Positions 51,162-60,504 are shown, counted from the stretch's first letter. The stretch is DNA of 64,000 nt from Flavobacterium psychrotrophum (GCF_003403075.1 NZ_CP031557.1:3596001-3660000), one strand, 5' to 3'. The notes: generated by a model not told the origin, from the letters alone. Numbers and translations: made by a program.

Positions 51162-53978
51162 ATGAAAAAAATTACACTTTTAATACTGCTACTTATAAAT
51201 CTTACAGCTTTTGCACAGGTAACTACCACGCCAAATCCGGGCCTGCCTACTGCCCCTGTAACGCTAAATTTTAATAAAGCAGGCACACCGCTTGCCAGCT
51301 ATACCGGTACTATCTATGCTCATATAGGGGTTACTGTAAACGGCACAAGGTGGAGCAATGTAAAAGGGTCATGGGGAAACAATACAACCCAGCCTGCCCT
51401 TACACTGGTAAGCGGAACGAATTATAAACTGGAACTTACCCCTGATTTATACAGCTACTTTGGCGTAGCAGCCGGAAGCACCATTACTGAGATATGTGTG
51501 GTGTTCAGGGCAGCTACAAACAGTCCGCAATCAGATGATATTTTTGTAAACGTAGGCGCTTTTCAGGTAAACCTTACAGCTCCTGCCGAAGGCTCTACTA
51601 CTATAATTAACTCTGGCGGTAGTCTTTCAATCGCTGCTAATAACATTGGTGGTAATGCACGTTATAACCTTATTGCAAACGGCACAAGCATTAATACTAT
51701 TGAGAGCACTGCAAACTATACCTATACCCATAATAACATTACAGCCAATACCCACTACCAAATGGTTACAACACTGGGTACAGAGGTTAAGACCAAAGAA
51801 TTTGATGTTATTGTAAATCCGGGGAATGTAAACCAGGCCATGCCGGCAGGTGCTAAAGACGGTATTAACTATAATCCTGCCGATGCCACAACGGCAACAT
51901 TGGTACTAAACGCACCGGGCAAAGATTTTGTATATGTGGCTGGCAGCTTTAACAACTACAACCCTGGTACGACACACGCCATGAAAAAAGACCCTGCAAC
52001 GGGTAAATTCTGGCTAACGCTTACAGGGCTTACTGCCGGGCAAAATTACACCTACCAATACTGGGTTATCGACCAGACTCCCACAGCAAACAGTAAAGCA
52101 CTTGTAAAAGTTGCCGATGCGTTTTCTAACCTGGTGCTGTCTCCTAATGACGATCCGTTTATCACACCCGCAGTTTACCCTAACCTGCCTGTTTATCCTG
52201 CAGGACAATCTTTTGATGTATCTGTACTAAAAACAGGGCAACCGGTTTATGACTGGCAGGCAACAGGCTTTGTGCGCCCTGCGAAAGAAGACCTTATAGT
52301 ATATGAAGCGCTAATACGCGATTTTAATACTGAGAAGACCTGGAACAGTATGGCTGCACAAATAGACTACTTTAAAAACCTGCATGTAAATGCTATCGAG
52401 CTAATGCCGGTAATGGAATTTGAAGGTAATATCTCCTGGGGCTATAATACGATCTATCATATGGCAACGGATAAATCGTATGGAACGGCTGACGCCATGA
52501 AAGCATTTATCGACCTTTGCCACCAAAATGGTATTGCCGTAATATTAGATGTTGCCCTTAACCATGTATACGGACGTTCGCCACTGGTGCGCATGTGGGC
52601 AAATGACCCCGATGGCGACGGATATGGCGATCCTGCCACAGATAACCCCTACTGTAATACTGTTGCAAGGCATGCCTACAGCGTGGGTAGCGACCTTAAC
52701 CACCAGAGTGCGCTTACTCAGTATTATGTGCAACGTACAGTAGAATACTGGATGAACGAGTTTAAGATAGATGGTTTCCGTTGGGACCTTACAAAAGGAT
52801 TTACACAAAACTGCACCGCCGGAGATGAAACCTGCACAAGTGCCTACCAGGCAGACCGCGTAGCTATACTTAAACAATATGCAGATTACCAGTGGGCTAT
52901 TGACCCTGATTTTTATGTAATATTTGAACACCTTGGTGTGGGCGGCAGCGCTAACGAAGAGGTAGAATGGGCTAACTATCGTATTGCAGAAGGCAAAGGA
53001 ATTATGCCATGGGGTAACTTTAACTACGCATACAACCAGCTTAGCATGGGATATGCTGAGCAAAGCAATTTTGCAAACATGGACTTTGAAAACCGTGGCT
53101 ATATAGCATCCCGCGTTATGGGATACATGGAGAGCCACGATGAAGAAAGGCTTATGTACAAAAACCTTTTACATGGGGTAACTACAAACAATTACAACAT
53201 TAAAGATTTAGCAACAGGACTGGAAAGACAAAAAGCAATAGGTGCGGTATCATTACTTATACCGGGGCCTAAAATGTTTTGGCAGTTTGCAGAGCTTGGC
53301 TATAACTTTGGCATTAACTACTGCGAAAACGGAACGTATAATAACGACTGCCGTACAAACCCTAAGCCTATACCGGCAGAGCGTGGATTTACTACAGATG
53401 CTGCCCGTATGAGCATTTATAATACCTGGGCTAAGTTTAATGAGCTTAAACAAGCTAACCCTGTATTTCATACCAATACGTTTACCATAACATCTGGCAC
53501 CCTTACCCCGAGAATAGACATATGGAACAACAGCCTGAACGAAGGCCAGCTAAAAGCTGTAGTGGTACTTGCTAACTTTGGTGTAGTGCCTCAAACAGTA
53601 AATACTAACTTTTCTATTGCGGGCAATTGGTACAACTTAATGGATAACACAGTTGTTACCGCTGGCACCGGTACTGTTACCATACCGGCAGGCGAGTTTA
53701 GGGTATACGGCAATCAGCCGGCAGTGTTAAATAACGAAACTGTAACTACACCCGCAGCTGCAGCACTTTATCCTAACCCTGCAAACCAACAGTTTAGCAT
53801 TAATGCTCCTGTTGTAAAAGCAGAAGTGTATACACTTACAGGCCAACTTGTAAAAAACTTTGGCCCAAACAGCAATGGCAGCAGCTATGATGTGAGCAGC
53901 CTTACTAAAGGTATCTACCTTGTAAAGGCAACCGACTCTGCTAACCGCCAGAGTACCATGAAACTTATTAAAGAATAG
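51162..53978 (+). CDS. T9SS-exported multidomain alpha-amylase (GH13)
   Basis: 938 residues. Signal peptide (1-19). A beta-rich N-terminal domain (about 20-135) with a starch-locus-type lectin feel (GVTVNGTRWSNVKGSWGNN), an Ig-like domain (about 136-215), a CBM48-like E-set domain (about 225-320: GKDFVYVAGSFNNYNPG), and the GH13 barrel from about 375: VILDVALNHVYGRSP (region I), FKIDGFRWDLTKGF (II, Asp about 541), YVIFEHLGVG (III, Glu about 588) and YMESHDEERLMY (IV, Asp about 660). The last 70 residues (LYPNPANQQFSINAP, GQLVKNFG, KGIYLVKAT, MKLIKE) are a T9SS type A tail, so it acts outside the cell. Names of the first two domains are not certain. Confidence 0.92.
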   Translation: MKKITLLILLLINLTAFAQVTTTPNPGLPTAPVTLNFNKAGTPLASYTGTIYAHIGVTVNGTRWSNVKGSWGNNTTQPALTLVSGTNYKLELTPDLYSYFGVAAGSTITEICVVFRAATNSPQSDDIFVNVGAFQVNLTAPAEGSTTIINSGGSLSIAANNIGGNARYNLIANGTSINTIESTANYTYTHNNITANTHYQMVTTLGTEVKTKEFDVIVNPGNVNQAMPAGAKDGINYNPADATTATLVLNAPGKDFVYVAGSFNNYNPGTTHAMKKDPATGKFWLTLTGLTAGQNYTYQYWVIDQTPTANSKALVKVADAFSNLVLSPNDDPFITPAVYPNLPVYPAGQSFDVSVLKTGQPVYDWQATGFVRPAKEDLIVYEALIRDFNTEKTWNSMAAQIDYFKNLHVNAIELMPVMEFEGNISWGYNTIYHMATDKSYGTADAMKAFIDLCHQNGIAVILDVALNHVYGRSPLVRMWANDPDGDGYGDPATDNPYCNTVARHAYSVGSDLNHQSALTQYYVQRTVEYWMNEFKIDGFRWDLTKGFTQNCTAGDETCTSAYQADRVAILKQYADYQWAIDPDFYVIFEHLGVGGSANEEVEWANYRIAEGKGIMPWGNFNYAYNQLSMGYAEQSNFANMDFENRGYIASRVMGYMESHDEERLMYKNLLHGVTTNNYNIKDLATGLERQKAIGAVSLLIPGPKMFWQFAELGYNFGINYCENGTYNNDCRTNPKPIPAERGFTTDAARMSIYNTWAKFNELKQANPVFHTNTFTITSGTLTPRIDIWNNSLNEGQLKAVVVLANFGVVPQTVNTNFSIAGNWYNLMDNTVVTAGTGTVTIPAGEFRVYGNQPAVLNNETVTTPAAAALYPNPANQQFSINAPVVKAEVYTLTGQLVKNFGPNSNGSSYDVSSLTKGIYLVKATDSANRQSTMKLIKE

Positions 53979-54009
53979 TTTTTGTGTTAGTTATATAAGT
54001 TTAAGTTTG

Positions 54010-54046
54010 CTAAAGGCTTCCGGTTAACGGAAGCCTTTAGTTTTTT
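54010..54046 (+). terminator. Terminator after the T9SS amylase
   Basis: Perfect 13-base stem CTAAAGGCTTCCG / CGGAAGCCTTTAG with a 5-base loop, then TTTTTT. End of the rightward starch arm. Confidence 0.9.
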
Positions 54047-54095
54047 ATACTCATAAGTATTACTAACACATTCACCACAATACTACAGCACGGTA

Positions 54096-54761
54096 TTATT
54101 TTATGGTAGATGCTACCCTACCGCCAAATTTATACTCTTCCGGTTCAGGAAAAGCGGTTAGCCCATAACTAATCATCAAGCCGCGTTGCTGCATCAAAAA
54201 TTTAATAAGGTGCCCCATATTTTCTAATATATACGCATTAGATAAAGGCCCGCTGTGAATGGGTGTTAGCCCGATGTCTTCTATCAATCCTGAAACTATT
54301 GCATTTGCAGCAATGTTGTCTCCACAATAAAAGCTGCCCGTATTAGCTTTATGCAGTACATAGGCATCTGTTTCAAATAATTCCTGGGCATGGTTATTAA
54401 ATGCTTTTACCAAATGCGCCCCGGGAATATCCTGCTGATATTTATAGGCCAGCGAGTCTGTCCCTGAAGTTTTAAGACTTTCCCAGTTGTTGTTAAGATC
54501 GATAACCGTTTTACCGTTCCATAATTCCTGTGCGGCAATTTCTGAAGGAAAGGTATTACGCAAACAATACAATATAACATCAGAATTTAGAATTGCTTCC
54601 ATGGCGGTTCCTGTCCTTATCGGTATATTACCCGCAATATTTTTAATGGTTTCCAGCATTTCGACACGTCTGTGCCCAAAGAAAACGTTATGGCCTTTTG
54701 AAGCCCAGTTAAGCCCTATGGTTCTGCCCATATTACCACTACCTACAATTCCTATATTCAT
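54096..54761 (-). CDS. NADP-binding oxidoreductase (F420-reductase-like)
   Basis: 221 residues. Rossmann dinucleotide motif NIGIVGSGNMGRTIGLNWAS, FFGHRRVEML as the NADP phosphate-binding segment (HRR), ILNSDVILYCLRNTFPSEI, GKTVIDLNNNW and LVKAFNNHAQELF. This is the COG2085/FNO-type reductase family, which in bacteria without F420 has unknown electron partners. Divergent from an HxlR regulator gene 62 bases away; by the usual logic of this arrangement it is the regulator's target. Confidence 0.8.
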   Translation of the reverse strand: MNIGIVGSGNMGRTIGLNWASKGHNVFFGHRRVEMLETIKNIAGNIPIRTGTAMEAILNSDVILYCLRNTFPSEIAAQELWNGKTVIDLNNNWESLKTSGTDSLAYKYQQDIPGAHLVKAFNNHAQELFETDAYVLHKANTGSFYCGDNIAANAIVSGLIEDIGLTPIHSGPLSNAYILENMGHLIKFLMQQRGLMISYGLTAFPEPEEYKFGGRVASTIK

Positions 54762-54791
54762 TTTGTGTAATTTTATAATTGTAAAATTACT

Positions 54792-54799
54792 TACATTTG
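54792..54799 (+). promoter_or_regulatory. -7 box for the first hxlR gene
   Basis: TACATTTG, a perfect TAnnTTTG. It overlaps the TTG codon at 54797, so ATG 54824 is the likely start. Confidence 0.55.
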
Positions 54800-54808
54800 C
54801 TTACCAAA

Positions 54809-54821
54809 AGTAACCAGTTAC
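54809..54821. promoter_or_regulatory. GTAAC/GTTAC palindrome, candidate HxlR operator
   Basis: GTAACCAGTTAC (54810-54821), a short inverted repeat between the -7 box and ATG 54824. The same GTAAC half site recurs before the second hxlR gene at 63016-63076. Confidence 0.5.
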
Positions 54822-54823
54822 CT

Positions 54824-55192
54824 ATGGGTAATCAAAAACAACAGAGCATGGGCAAGCCAACAGAATTAGATTGCCGGGCATCAATGCTACCCATACAGGA
54901 TGCACTGGAAGCCCTTAATGGTAAGTGGAAATTATTAATAATATCGTCTATATCATTAGGAAATACGCGCTTCAAAGAAATTGAACGAAGCATCCCAAAA
55001 ATATCATCTAAGGTATTGGCTAAAGAACTAAAAGACCTGGAAAACAACCTGCTGATTAAGCGTACGGTATCCGATTACTCAGCCGTATTAACCGAATATT
55101 CTTTACGTCCCCACGCAGAAACCCTTAAAGATGTTTTAATTGCTCTGCGTGACTGGGGCAAACTGCACCGCAAAGCCATAATAGATAAATAG
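54824..55192 (+). CDS. HxlR-family transcriptional regulator
   Basis: 122 residues from ATG 54824. LDCRASMLPIQDALEALNGK then WKLLIISSIS, NTRFKEIERSIPKISSKVLA and KELKDLENNLLIKRTV are the winged-helix HxlR pattern; one Cys (DCR) lies near the N-terminus where redox- or electrophile-sensing members such as YodB/HypR keep theirs. Divergent from the reductase gene. Followed by a terminator shared with the M13 peptidase gene. Confidence 0.9.
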   Translation: MGNQKQQSMGKPTELDCRASMLPIQDALEALNGKWKLLIISSISLGNTRFKEIERSIPKISSKVLAKELKDLENNLLIKRTVSDYSAVLTEYSLRPHAETLKDVLIALRDWGKLHRKAIIDK

Positions 55193-55206
55193 CCTGTATA
55201 AATAAC

Positions 55207-55236
55207 AAAGGGCACATAATAAATTATGTGCCCTTT
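55207..55236. terminator. Bidirectional terminator between hxlR and pepO
   Basis: Perfect 14-base stem AAAGGGCACATAAT / ATTATGTGCCCTTT with a 2-base loop. It sits between convergent genes and has A/T-rich flanks on both sides. Confidence 0.85.
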
Positions 55237-55257
55237 GCCAATATATTTTATAATCTC

Positions 55258-57294
55258 CTACCAGATAACCACCCTAAGGCTGTCCGGCTGGTACATTTTA
55301 TCGCCCGGCTTTATGCCAAAGGCTTTATAAAACTCAGGTATGTTAGCCAGTGGCCCGTTTATGCGGTACTGTGCCGGTGCGTGCACATCGGTCATTATCT
55401 GTTGCGACAATGCTTCTTTTTTAATGTTTACCATCCAGGCATAACCATAAGCTATAAAGTAGCGTTGTGTTGGCGTAAAGCCACTTATCTCTTCGTTGTC
55501 TTTAAACTGGGCTGTTTTTTTAAATGCCTCAAGCCCCATAACCACGCCGCCAAGGTCGGCAATGTTTTCGCCTTGTGTGGCATCGCCATTTACAAACTTG
55601 CCCGGCAGTGCTTCAAACTTATTAAACTGCTCTACGATAAGTTTTGTCTTAGCCTGAAACTTAGCCAGATCTTCTGCCGTCCACCAGTTGTTAAGGTTAC
55701 CCTTTTCATCATACTGGCTACCCTGATCGTCAAAACCGTGTGTAATTTCGTGCCCAAAGGTAGAGCCGCCTATTATACCATATAGTATGGCATCATCGGG
55801 CATACGGCCCTCAAAGCCCGGTACAAGTATATTACAAGCCGGCACTACAATTTCGTTATTGCTTGGGTTATAGTATGCATTATAGGTTTGTGGGTACATA
55901 CCCCACTCATTACGGTCTACCGGCTGCCCGTATTTTGCAACCATATAATCATACTGCCATTTGCTGGCAGCCATTACATTTGCACAGTATGAATTCCCAA
56001 TGGTAAGTTTGCTCATATCTTTCCATTCGTCCGGGTAACCCACCTTCATAATTATCTTGCTCAGTTTTTGCAATGCCTTCTTTTTTGTAGGCTCGCTCAT
56101 CCAGTCCAGGTTTTTAATATGATCGGCATATACATCGCGAATATTATTACCTATTTCAAGTAACTTTTCCTTTGTACCCTTTGGCAAATAGTCTTTTACA
56201 TATACCTGGCCTATAAGTTCGCCCAGCATACCATTGGTTTGCTCTACAACGCGTTTCCAGCGCGGCCTTTGTTTAGTAACCCCGCCCATAACGGTACTGT
56301 AAAAATGGAAATTCTCGTCGGCAATGTCCTTTTTAAGGAAAGAGGCATATTCGCTAACAAGGTTATACTTCAGGTATTTTTTCCAGCTTTCAGCAGGGTA
56401 GCTTTTAACCATCCTGTTAAGCGCGGTAAAAAACTCAGGTTGCCCTACAATAACACTATCTGCCTTTTGAATACCAAGTGTACCGATAACAGAACCCCAG
56501 TTTACATTTGGCGTGTCGGCAGAAAACTTAGCCAGCGGCATCTTATTATAATTTTTAAGCGGGTCGCGAAGTGCTTCAAGCTTACGCGAAGCAGTAGCCA
56601 GTTCAGTCTCCAGCTTCATAATACCATCTGCATCTGTTTTTGCGGTAGCCTCATCAGTACCCGTAAGCTTAAGCATGGTTGCAATATGCTTTACATATTC
56701 TGTGCGAATATTAACTGCCTCGGCATCGCTATTAAAATAATAATCACGGTTACCAAGGCCTAAACCACCCTGTTGCAGAAAAATAGCATACTTGGTACTT
56801 ATCTTATCATCCTGGTTTACATAAAAAGTAAAAGCCGGTGTGGCACCCACGGTGTGCAGGTACCCTATTGTAGAAAGTAGCGATGGCACATCGGTAATGG
56901 CATCAATACGTTTCATAGGCTCTGCAAGTGGCTTTAGGCCTTCTTTATCTATAGCTATGGTATCCATGCCCGATGCGTAGAAATCGCCAATTTTTTGCTC
57001 GTTACTACCTTTTGCAGCATCTTTATTTTTTGCCGCGTTTTCGCAAATGTTCTTTATCTGCGCGTTTATGGTATCTTGTATGGTTCTAAAAATACCGTTG
57101 CTACGCTCACTATCGGGTATCGGGTGGCTTTTAAACCAGCCGCCGTTAGCATAATGAAAAAAGTCCTGCGCCGGACTAACAGTTGTGTCGCGGTTGGTTA
57201 GCAACGGGTCGTTAAAGGCAGTTTCCTTTTTGGCACAACCTGTTACTAAAACCATTGCTGCCAGGGCAGAGATGGCTTTGTTATACGTTTTCAT
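55258..57294 (-). CDS. pepO: M13-family zinc metallopeptidase lipoprotein
   Basis: 678 residues with a lipoprotein signal (AMVLVTGCAKKE, Cys at about 20). N-terminal M13 domain with DPLLTNRDTTVSPAQDFFHY then ANGGWFKSHPIP (the conserved DFxxYANGxW). Catalytic domain: PACNILVPGF, the zinc site GHEITHGFDDQG at about 513-524, and the third ligand in GENIADLGGVVM with ENxxDxGG. Neprilysin-like endopeptidase at the periplasmic face or cell surface. C-terminal residues DSLRVVIW match the usual CxxW-like end. Confidence 0.92.
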   Translation of the reverse strand: MKTYNKAISALAAMVLVTGCAKKETAFNDPLLTNRDTTVSPAQDFFHYANGGWFKSHPIPDSERSNGIFRTIQDTINAQIKNICENAAKNKDAAKGSNEQKIGDFYASGMDTIAIDKEGLKPLAEPMKRIDAITDVPSLLSTIGYLHTVGATPAFTFYVNQDDKISTKYAIFLQQGGLGLGNRDYYFNSDAEAVNIRTEYVKHIATMLKLTGTDEATAKTDADGIMKLETELATASRKLEALRDPLKNYNKMPLAKFSADTPNVNWGSVIGTLGIQKADSVIVGQPEFFTALNRMVKSYPAESWKKYLKYNLVSEYASFLKKDIADENFHFYSTVMGGVTKQRPRWKRVVEQTNGMLGELIGQVYVKDYLPKGTKEKLLEIGNNIRDVYADHIKNLDWMSEPTKKKALQKLSKIIMKVGYPDEWKDMSKLTIGNSYCANVMAASKWQYDYMVAKYGQPVDRNEWGMYPQTYNAYYNPSNNEIVVPACNILVPGFEGRMPDDAILYGIIGGSTFGHEITHGFDDQGSQYDEKGNLNNWWTAEDLAKFQAKTKLIVEQFNKFEALPGKFVNGDATQGENIADLGGVVMGLEAFKKTAQFKDNEEISGFTPTQRYFIAYGYAWMVNIKKEALSQQIMTDVHAPAQYRINGPLANIPEFYKAFGIKPGDKMYQPDSLRVVIW

Positions 57295-57480
57295 GTTTGT
57301 TCGTGTTTTGTTTGAAAGTTGTTCAAAAATATAAAATTATTTAACAAAACAACCTTATTTACAGTGCTTTCCTCAACAATTACCTCTTTTTAGGCAAAAT
57401 TGTTATGTTATTTATATCATAAACCATTGGTACTAAAAACAGCTTTACCTTATATTTAAAGACTTAATACTTATTTAGCC

Positions 57481-57963
57481 ATGAAAAAAGTACTCCTTAT
57501 TATAGCACTATCTTTTTTACTTGTTATGTGTAAAAGCACCAAGACCAGGAGCACATCTGCCACAGCAGAGCCTACTAAAGAGAATTTTATATACAGCGAC
57601 GGTTTTAAGGCTGCTACCCCCGCACAAACCACAGCATTGCTAAAAGAACTTGGCGCTACGGCAGAAAACTATTCTGTACTGGTGCTTACCAAGAATTTTA
57701 ACGGAGCAGAGATTGTAGTAACCAATGGCGGCAAGCAGCTATATAAAGGCTATGCCCTTACTAACCGCGGCAACGGTATTGCCGAGAAAATACGTATAGA
57801 CAATACACTGGACACCAAAATATACGACAGCTATAGTAAAAAGGAAATTACAATAGAAAGCAGCGATGCTAAAAAGTATAAGTTTGCGCATGTAGCAAAA
57901 GACAATTCTAAAAAAGTGCCATTTGTGGTGGTGTATAGTAATAAGGTAAAGGCGCTGGAGTAA
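57481..57963 (+). CDS. Hypothetical lipoprotein
   Basis: 160 residues. Signal MKKVLLIIALSFLLVMC with the lipid Cys at 17, then KSTKTRSTSATAEP. The mature part (about 40-155) has alternating beta-strand-like pieces (NYSVLVLTKNFNGAEIVVTN, KGYALTNRGNGIAEKIRI). No known family. Convergent with the membrane protein gene at 57970, with only six bases between the stops. Confidence 0.7.
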   Translation: MKKVLLIIALSFLLVMCKSTKTRSTSATAEPTKENFIYSDGFKAATPAQTTALLKELGATAENYSVLVLTKNFNGAEIVVTNGGKQLYKGYALTNRGNGIAEKIRIDNTLDTKIYDSYSKKEITIESSDAKKYKFAHVAKDNSKKVPFVVVYSNKVKALE

Positions 57964-57969
57964 GGGTTA

Positions 57970-58380
57970 CTACCTGAGTGCGTAAATACTATCAATATAC
58001 ACTTTATATTGCTGAACTGTGATTGTAATTGTAGTGTCTTTTCTAATGATCTTAAAATAATCCACATTTCGAACTTTAGCAACAGAGTCTCCTACAGCAA
58101 CCTGATCCCATATAAATCTGTCCACGGAGTGCTTGCGCTTTTTAATTACCAGATAAGGTTCATAGTGATTAAAGGTATCTATAGCCTTTAGAACAATCCT
58201 GCCAGATAACTTTTTTTCTTTAAAATTATCAAGAGCATTTTGTTTTATCCACGGATCGCTTAGCCGTAAAAGCATGTAACAAAAAAGCACCATACCTATT
58301 ACCCCACCAAGTATTGCCCTTACGCCTGCGCGTTCAAAAAAAGACTCTTCGTCAACATTATCTAAAAAATTAATAGGCAT
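57970..58380 (-). CDS. Hypothetical membrane protein with one helix
   Basis: 136 residues. Cytoplasmic start MPINFLDNVDEESFFERAGV, one membrane helix (about 23-42), then a probably periplasmic beta-rich part with VLKAIDTFNHYEPYLVIKKR and TITITVQQYKVYIDSIYALR. No family recognised. Confidence 0.65.
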   Translation of the reverse strand: MPINFLDNVDEESFFERAGVRAILGGVIGMVLFCYMLLRLSDPWIKQNALDNFKEKKLSGRIVLKAIDTFNHYEPYLVIKKRKHSVDRFIWDQVAVGDSVAKVRNVDYFKIIRKDTTITITVQQYKVYIDSIYALR

Positions 58381-58549
58381 GGCTGTTATTGTTGGAAGGC
58401 AAAGATATTAAAAAGCAGCAAGAAGAATTTAAACAATACCACAAACAAATAACCACATTCCCGCATTACCAAATCACCTTAAAAAAGCCTATCTTTACAG
58501 CCTTCGCTTTACTGAAAATTATTGGTTAAATAATAATTTTTATCCTTAT

Positions 58550-58579
58550 TTGAATTTCTAAGAAATAATTGTACTTTTG
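58550..58579 (+). promoter_or_regulatory. Promoter of the rplM-rpsI transcript
   Basis: TTG at 58550-58552, TACTTTTG at 58572-58579, spacer 19 bases. A textbook Bacteroidota promoter. Confidence 0.85.
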
Positions 58580-58582
58580 CAA

Positions 58583-58596
58583 CCCCTTTATTGGGG
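58583..58596 (+). promoter_or_regulatory. Hairpin at the 5' end of the rplM leader
   Basis: CCCC-TTTATT-GGGG, starting four bases after the -7 box, so it would be at the very 5' end of the mRNA. It may protect the transcript or act in autoregulation. Confidence 0.4.
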
Positions 58597-58624
58597 ACGG
58601 AATGTTTAATTAAAATAATTTATT

Positions 58625-59080
58625 GTGAACACATTAAGCTACAAAACAGTATCTGCAAACAAAGCTACCGCTCAGAAAGAGTGGATCGTTGTTGATGCTG
58701 AAGGGCATAATCTGGGCCGTTTTGCTTCTAAAGTTGCGATGCTTTTAAGAGGTAAATACAAAACAAATTATACCCCGCACGTTGACTGTGGTGATAACGT
58801 AATTGTTATCAACGCAGAAAAGATCAACCTTACAGGTAACAAACTGGAGGACAAAACGTATATCCGCCACACAGGTTACCCTGGAGGACAAAGGATCCTT
58901 GCTGCTAAAATTGTTAAGGCAAAAAATCCTTCAATCTTAGTAGAGAAAGCCGTAAAAGGTATGCTACCTAAAAACAAATTAGGCGCGCAACTTTTCCGCA
59001 ACCTGAATGTATATGCAGGAGCTGACCACAAACATGAGGCGCAGACTCCTAAAACCGTTAACTTAAACGACCTAAAGTAA
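58625..59080 (+). CDS. rplM: 50S ribosomal protein L13
   Basis: 151 residues starting at GTG 58625. [20 protein letters not shown] then [20 protein letters not shown] and [15 protein letters not shown] are the L13 N-terminus; [27 protein letters not shown] and [14 protein letters not shown] follow. First gene of the ribosomal unit; rpsI begins one base after its stop. Confidence 0.97.
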   Translation: MNTLSYKTVSANKATAQKEWIVVDAEGHNLGRFASKVAMLLRGKYKTNYTPHVDCGDNVIVINAEKINLTGNKLEDKTYIRHTGYPGGQRILAAKIVKAKNPSILVEKAVKGMLPKNKLGAQLFRNLNVYAGADHKHEAQTPKTVNLNDLK

Positions 59081-59081
59081 G

Positions 59082-59468
59082 ATGGCGACAATCCACAAAA
59101 TTGGCAGGAGAAAAACTGCTGTTGCCCGTATTTACCTGACTGAAGGCTCAGGAAAAATCACGGTTAACAAGAAAGACCTTGAAGTATACTTCCCTACAGC
59201 TACACTACAGTACAAAGTACGCCAGCCGCTTAGCCTGACTAACACAGCTGAAAACTTTGACGTAAAAGTAAATGTATATGGTGGTGGTATTACAGGACAG
59301 GCAGAAGCTGTAAGGATGGCAATTGCACGCGCTATGTGTGAAGTTGATGCTGAAAACAGGCTAATCCTTAAACCAGAAGGCCTATTAACAAGGGATCCTC
59401 GTATGGTAGAACGTAAGAAATTCGGCCAGAAGAAAGCCCGTAAGAGATTCCAGTTCTCTAAACGTTAA
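59082..59468 (+). CDS. rpsI: 30S ribosomal protein S9
   Basis: 128 residues. [20 protein letters not shown] then [14 protein letters not shown] at the start, [20 protein letters not shown] in the middle and the basic end [17 protein letters not shown] with the invariant SKR tail. Translationally linked to rplM. Confidence 0.97.
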   Translation: MATIHKIGRRKTAVARIYLTEGSGKITVNKKDLEVYFPTATLQYKVRQPLSLTNTAENFDVKVNVYGGGITGQAEAVRMAIARAMCEVDAENRLILKPEGLLTRDPRMVERKKFGQKKARKRFQFSKR

Positions 59469-59633
59469 TATGTTTATTGGGATTTTATCCCGAACTGTTT
59501 ATTATTATTATTTAAAACTAAGTTGTTGTTGCCCCGCCGAGGTGAGGGGTTAGTTTAGCATCTAAATGGGCAAGGCCGTTAATTCGCCACTTACTCATTG
59601 CGCTTACTCAACAGAACGTAAACTATTACAAAA
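59469..59633 (+). promoter_or_regulatory. Possible structured leader of rpsB
   Basis: 165 bases between rpsI and rpsB. GGGATTTTATCCC at 59479-59491 forms a hairpin, possibly ending the rplM-rpsI transcript; a GC-richer part at 59531-59580 (CCCCGCCGAGGTGAGGGG and following) could form an rpsB leader structure. No known class recognised. Confidence 0.4.
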
Positions 59634-60425
59634 ATGGCAAATAAAGTAGAAGTTAAAGACTTACTGGAAGCAGGTGTTCACTTTGGACACATGACCAGAA
59701 AATGGGATCCGAATATGGCTCCTTACATATACATGGAGCGTAATGGTATACACATTATCAACCTGTATAAAACTGCAGCTAAAATAGAAGAGGCTAACGA
59801 AGCTCTTAAAAAAATAGCTGCTTCAGGCCGAAAAATCCTTTTCGTTGCCACAAAAAAACAAGCAAAAGACATCGTTGCTGAAAAAGCAGCTGCCGCTAAC
59901 ATGCCATACATCACTGAAAGGTGGCCTGGTGGTATGCTTACTAACTTCATCACTATCCGTAAAGCTGTTAAGAAAATGGCTTCTATTGATAAAATGAAGA
60001 AAGACGGTACATTCATGACGCTTTCTAAGAAAGAGCGCCTTCAGGTAGATCGTCTACGTGCTAAGCTTGAAAAAAACCTTGGTTCTATTGCTGACATGAC
60101 AAGGCTACCGGCTGCGTTATTTGTTGTAGACATCAAGGCAGAACATATCGCAGTAAAAGAAGCTCAGAAATTAAACATTCCGGTTTTCGCAATGGTAGAT
60201 ACCAACTCTGACCCACGTCAGGTTGATTATGTTATCCCTGCAAATGATGATGCTTCTAAATCAATAGACAAAATTTTATCTTTAGTAACAGGCGCTGTTG
60301 TTGAAGGTCTTGCTGACAGGAAATCTGACAAAGATGACTTCCAGGATGCTCCTGCAGGCGAGGTTGAAACTACAGAAGCTGAGGCTCCTGCAGTAGAAGC
60401 TCCGGCAGCTACAACTGAAGAATAA
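59634..60425 (+). CDS. rpsB: 30S ribosomal protein S2
   Basis: 263 residues. KDLLEAGVHFGHMTRKWDPN then MAPYIYMERNGIHIINLYKT at the N-terminus; KILFVATKKQAKDIV, ERWPGGMLTNF, LPAALFVVDIKAEHIAVKEA and FAMVDTNSDP are S2 signatures. The acidic Ala/Glu-rich tail after about residue 225 is a common Bacteroidota extension. Followed by tsf. Confidence 0.97.
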   Translation: MANKVEVKDLLEAGVHFGHMTRKWDPNMAPYIYMERNGIHIINLYKTAAKIEEANEALKKIAASGRKILFVATKKQAKDIVAEKAAAANMPYITERWPGGMLTNFITIRKAVKKMASIDKMKKDGTFMTLSKKERLQVDRLRAKLEKNLGSIADMTRLPAALFVVDIKAEHIAVKEAQKLNIPVFAMVDTNSDPRQVDYVIPANDDASKSIDKILSLVTGAVVEGLADRKSDKDDFQDAPAGEVETTEAEAPAVEAPAATTEE

Positions 60426-60438
60426 GTTAACATTACAG

Positions 60439-60504
60439 TAAAGCCGTTGTGCGGGGTGATGTTTACTTTTGTAGCATTATCTGTATAACGGCTTTATATT
60501 TTTT
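60439..60504 (+). terminator. Attenuator/terminator between rpsB and tsf
   Basis: TAAAGCCGTT (60439-60448) and AACGGCTTTA (60487-60496) form a perfect 10-base stem with a 38-base loop, followed by TATTTTTTTT. A TACTTTTG box lies inside the loop at 60464-60471. Confidence 0.7.

Noticed and set aside
52545..53138. 197-codon minus-strand frame inside the T9SS amylase gene
   Set aside because: It is a shadow of the amylase coding frame, with Cys/Val/Ile-rich nonsense composition.
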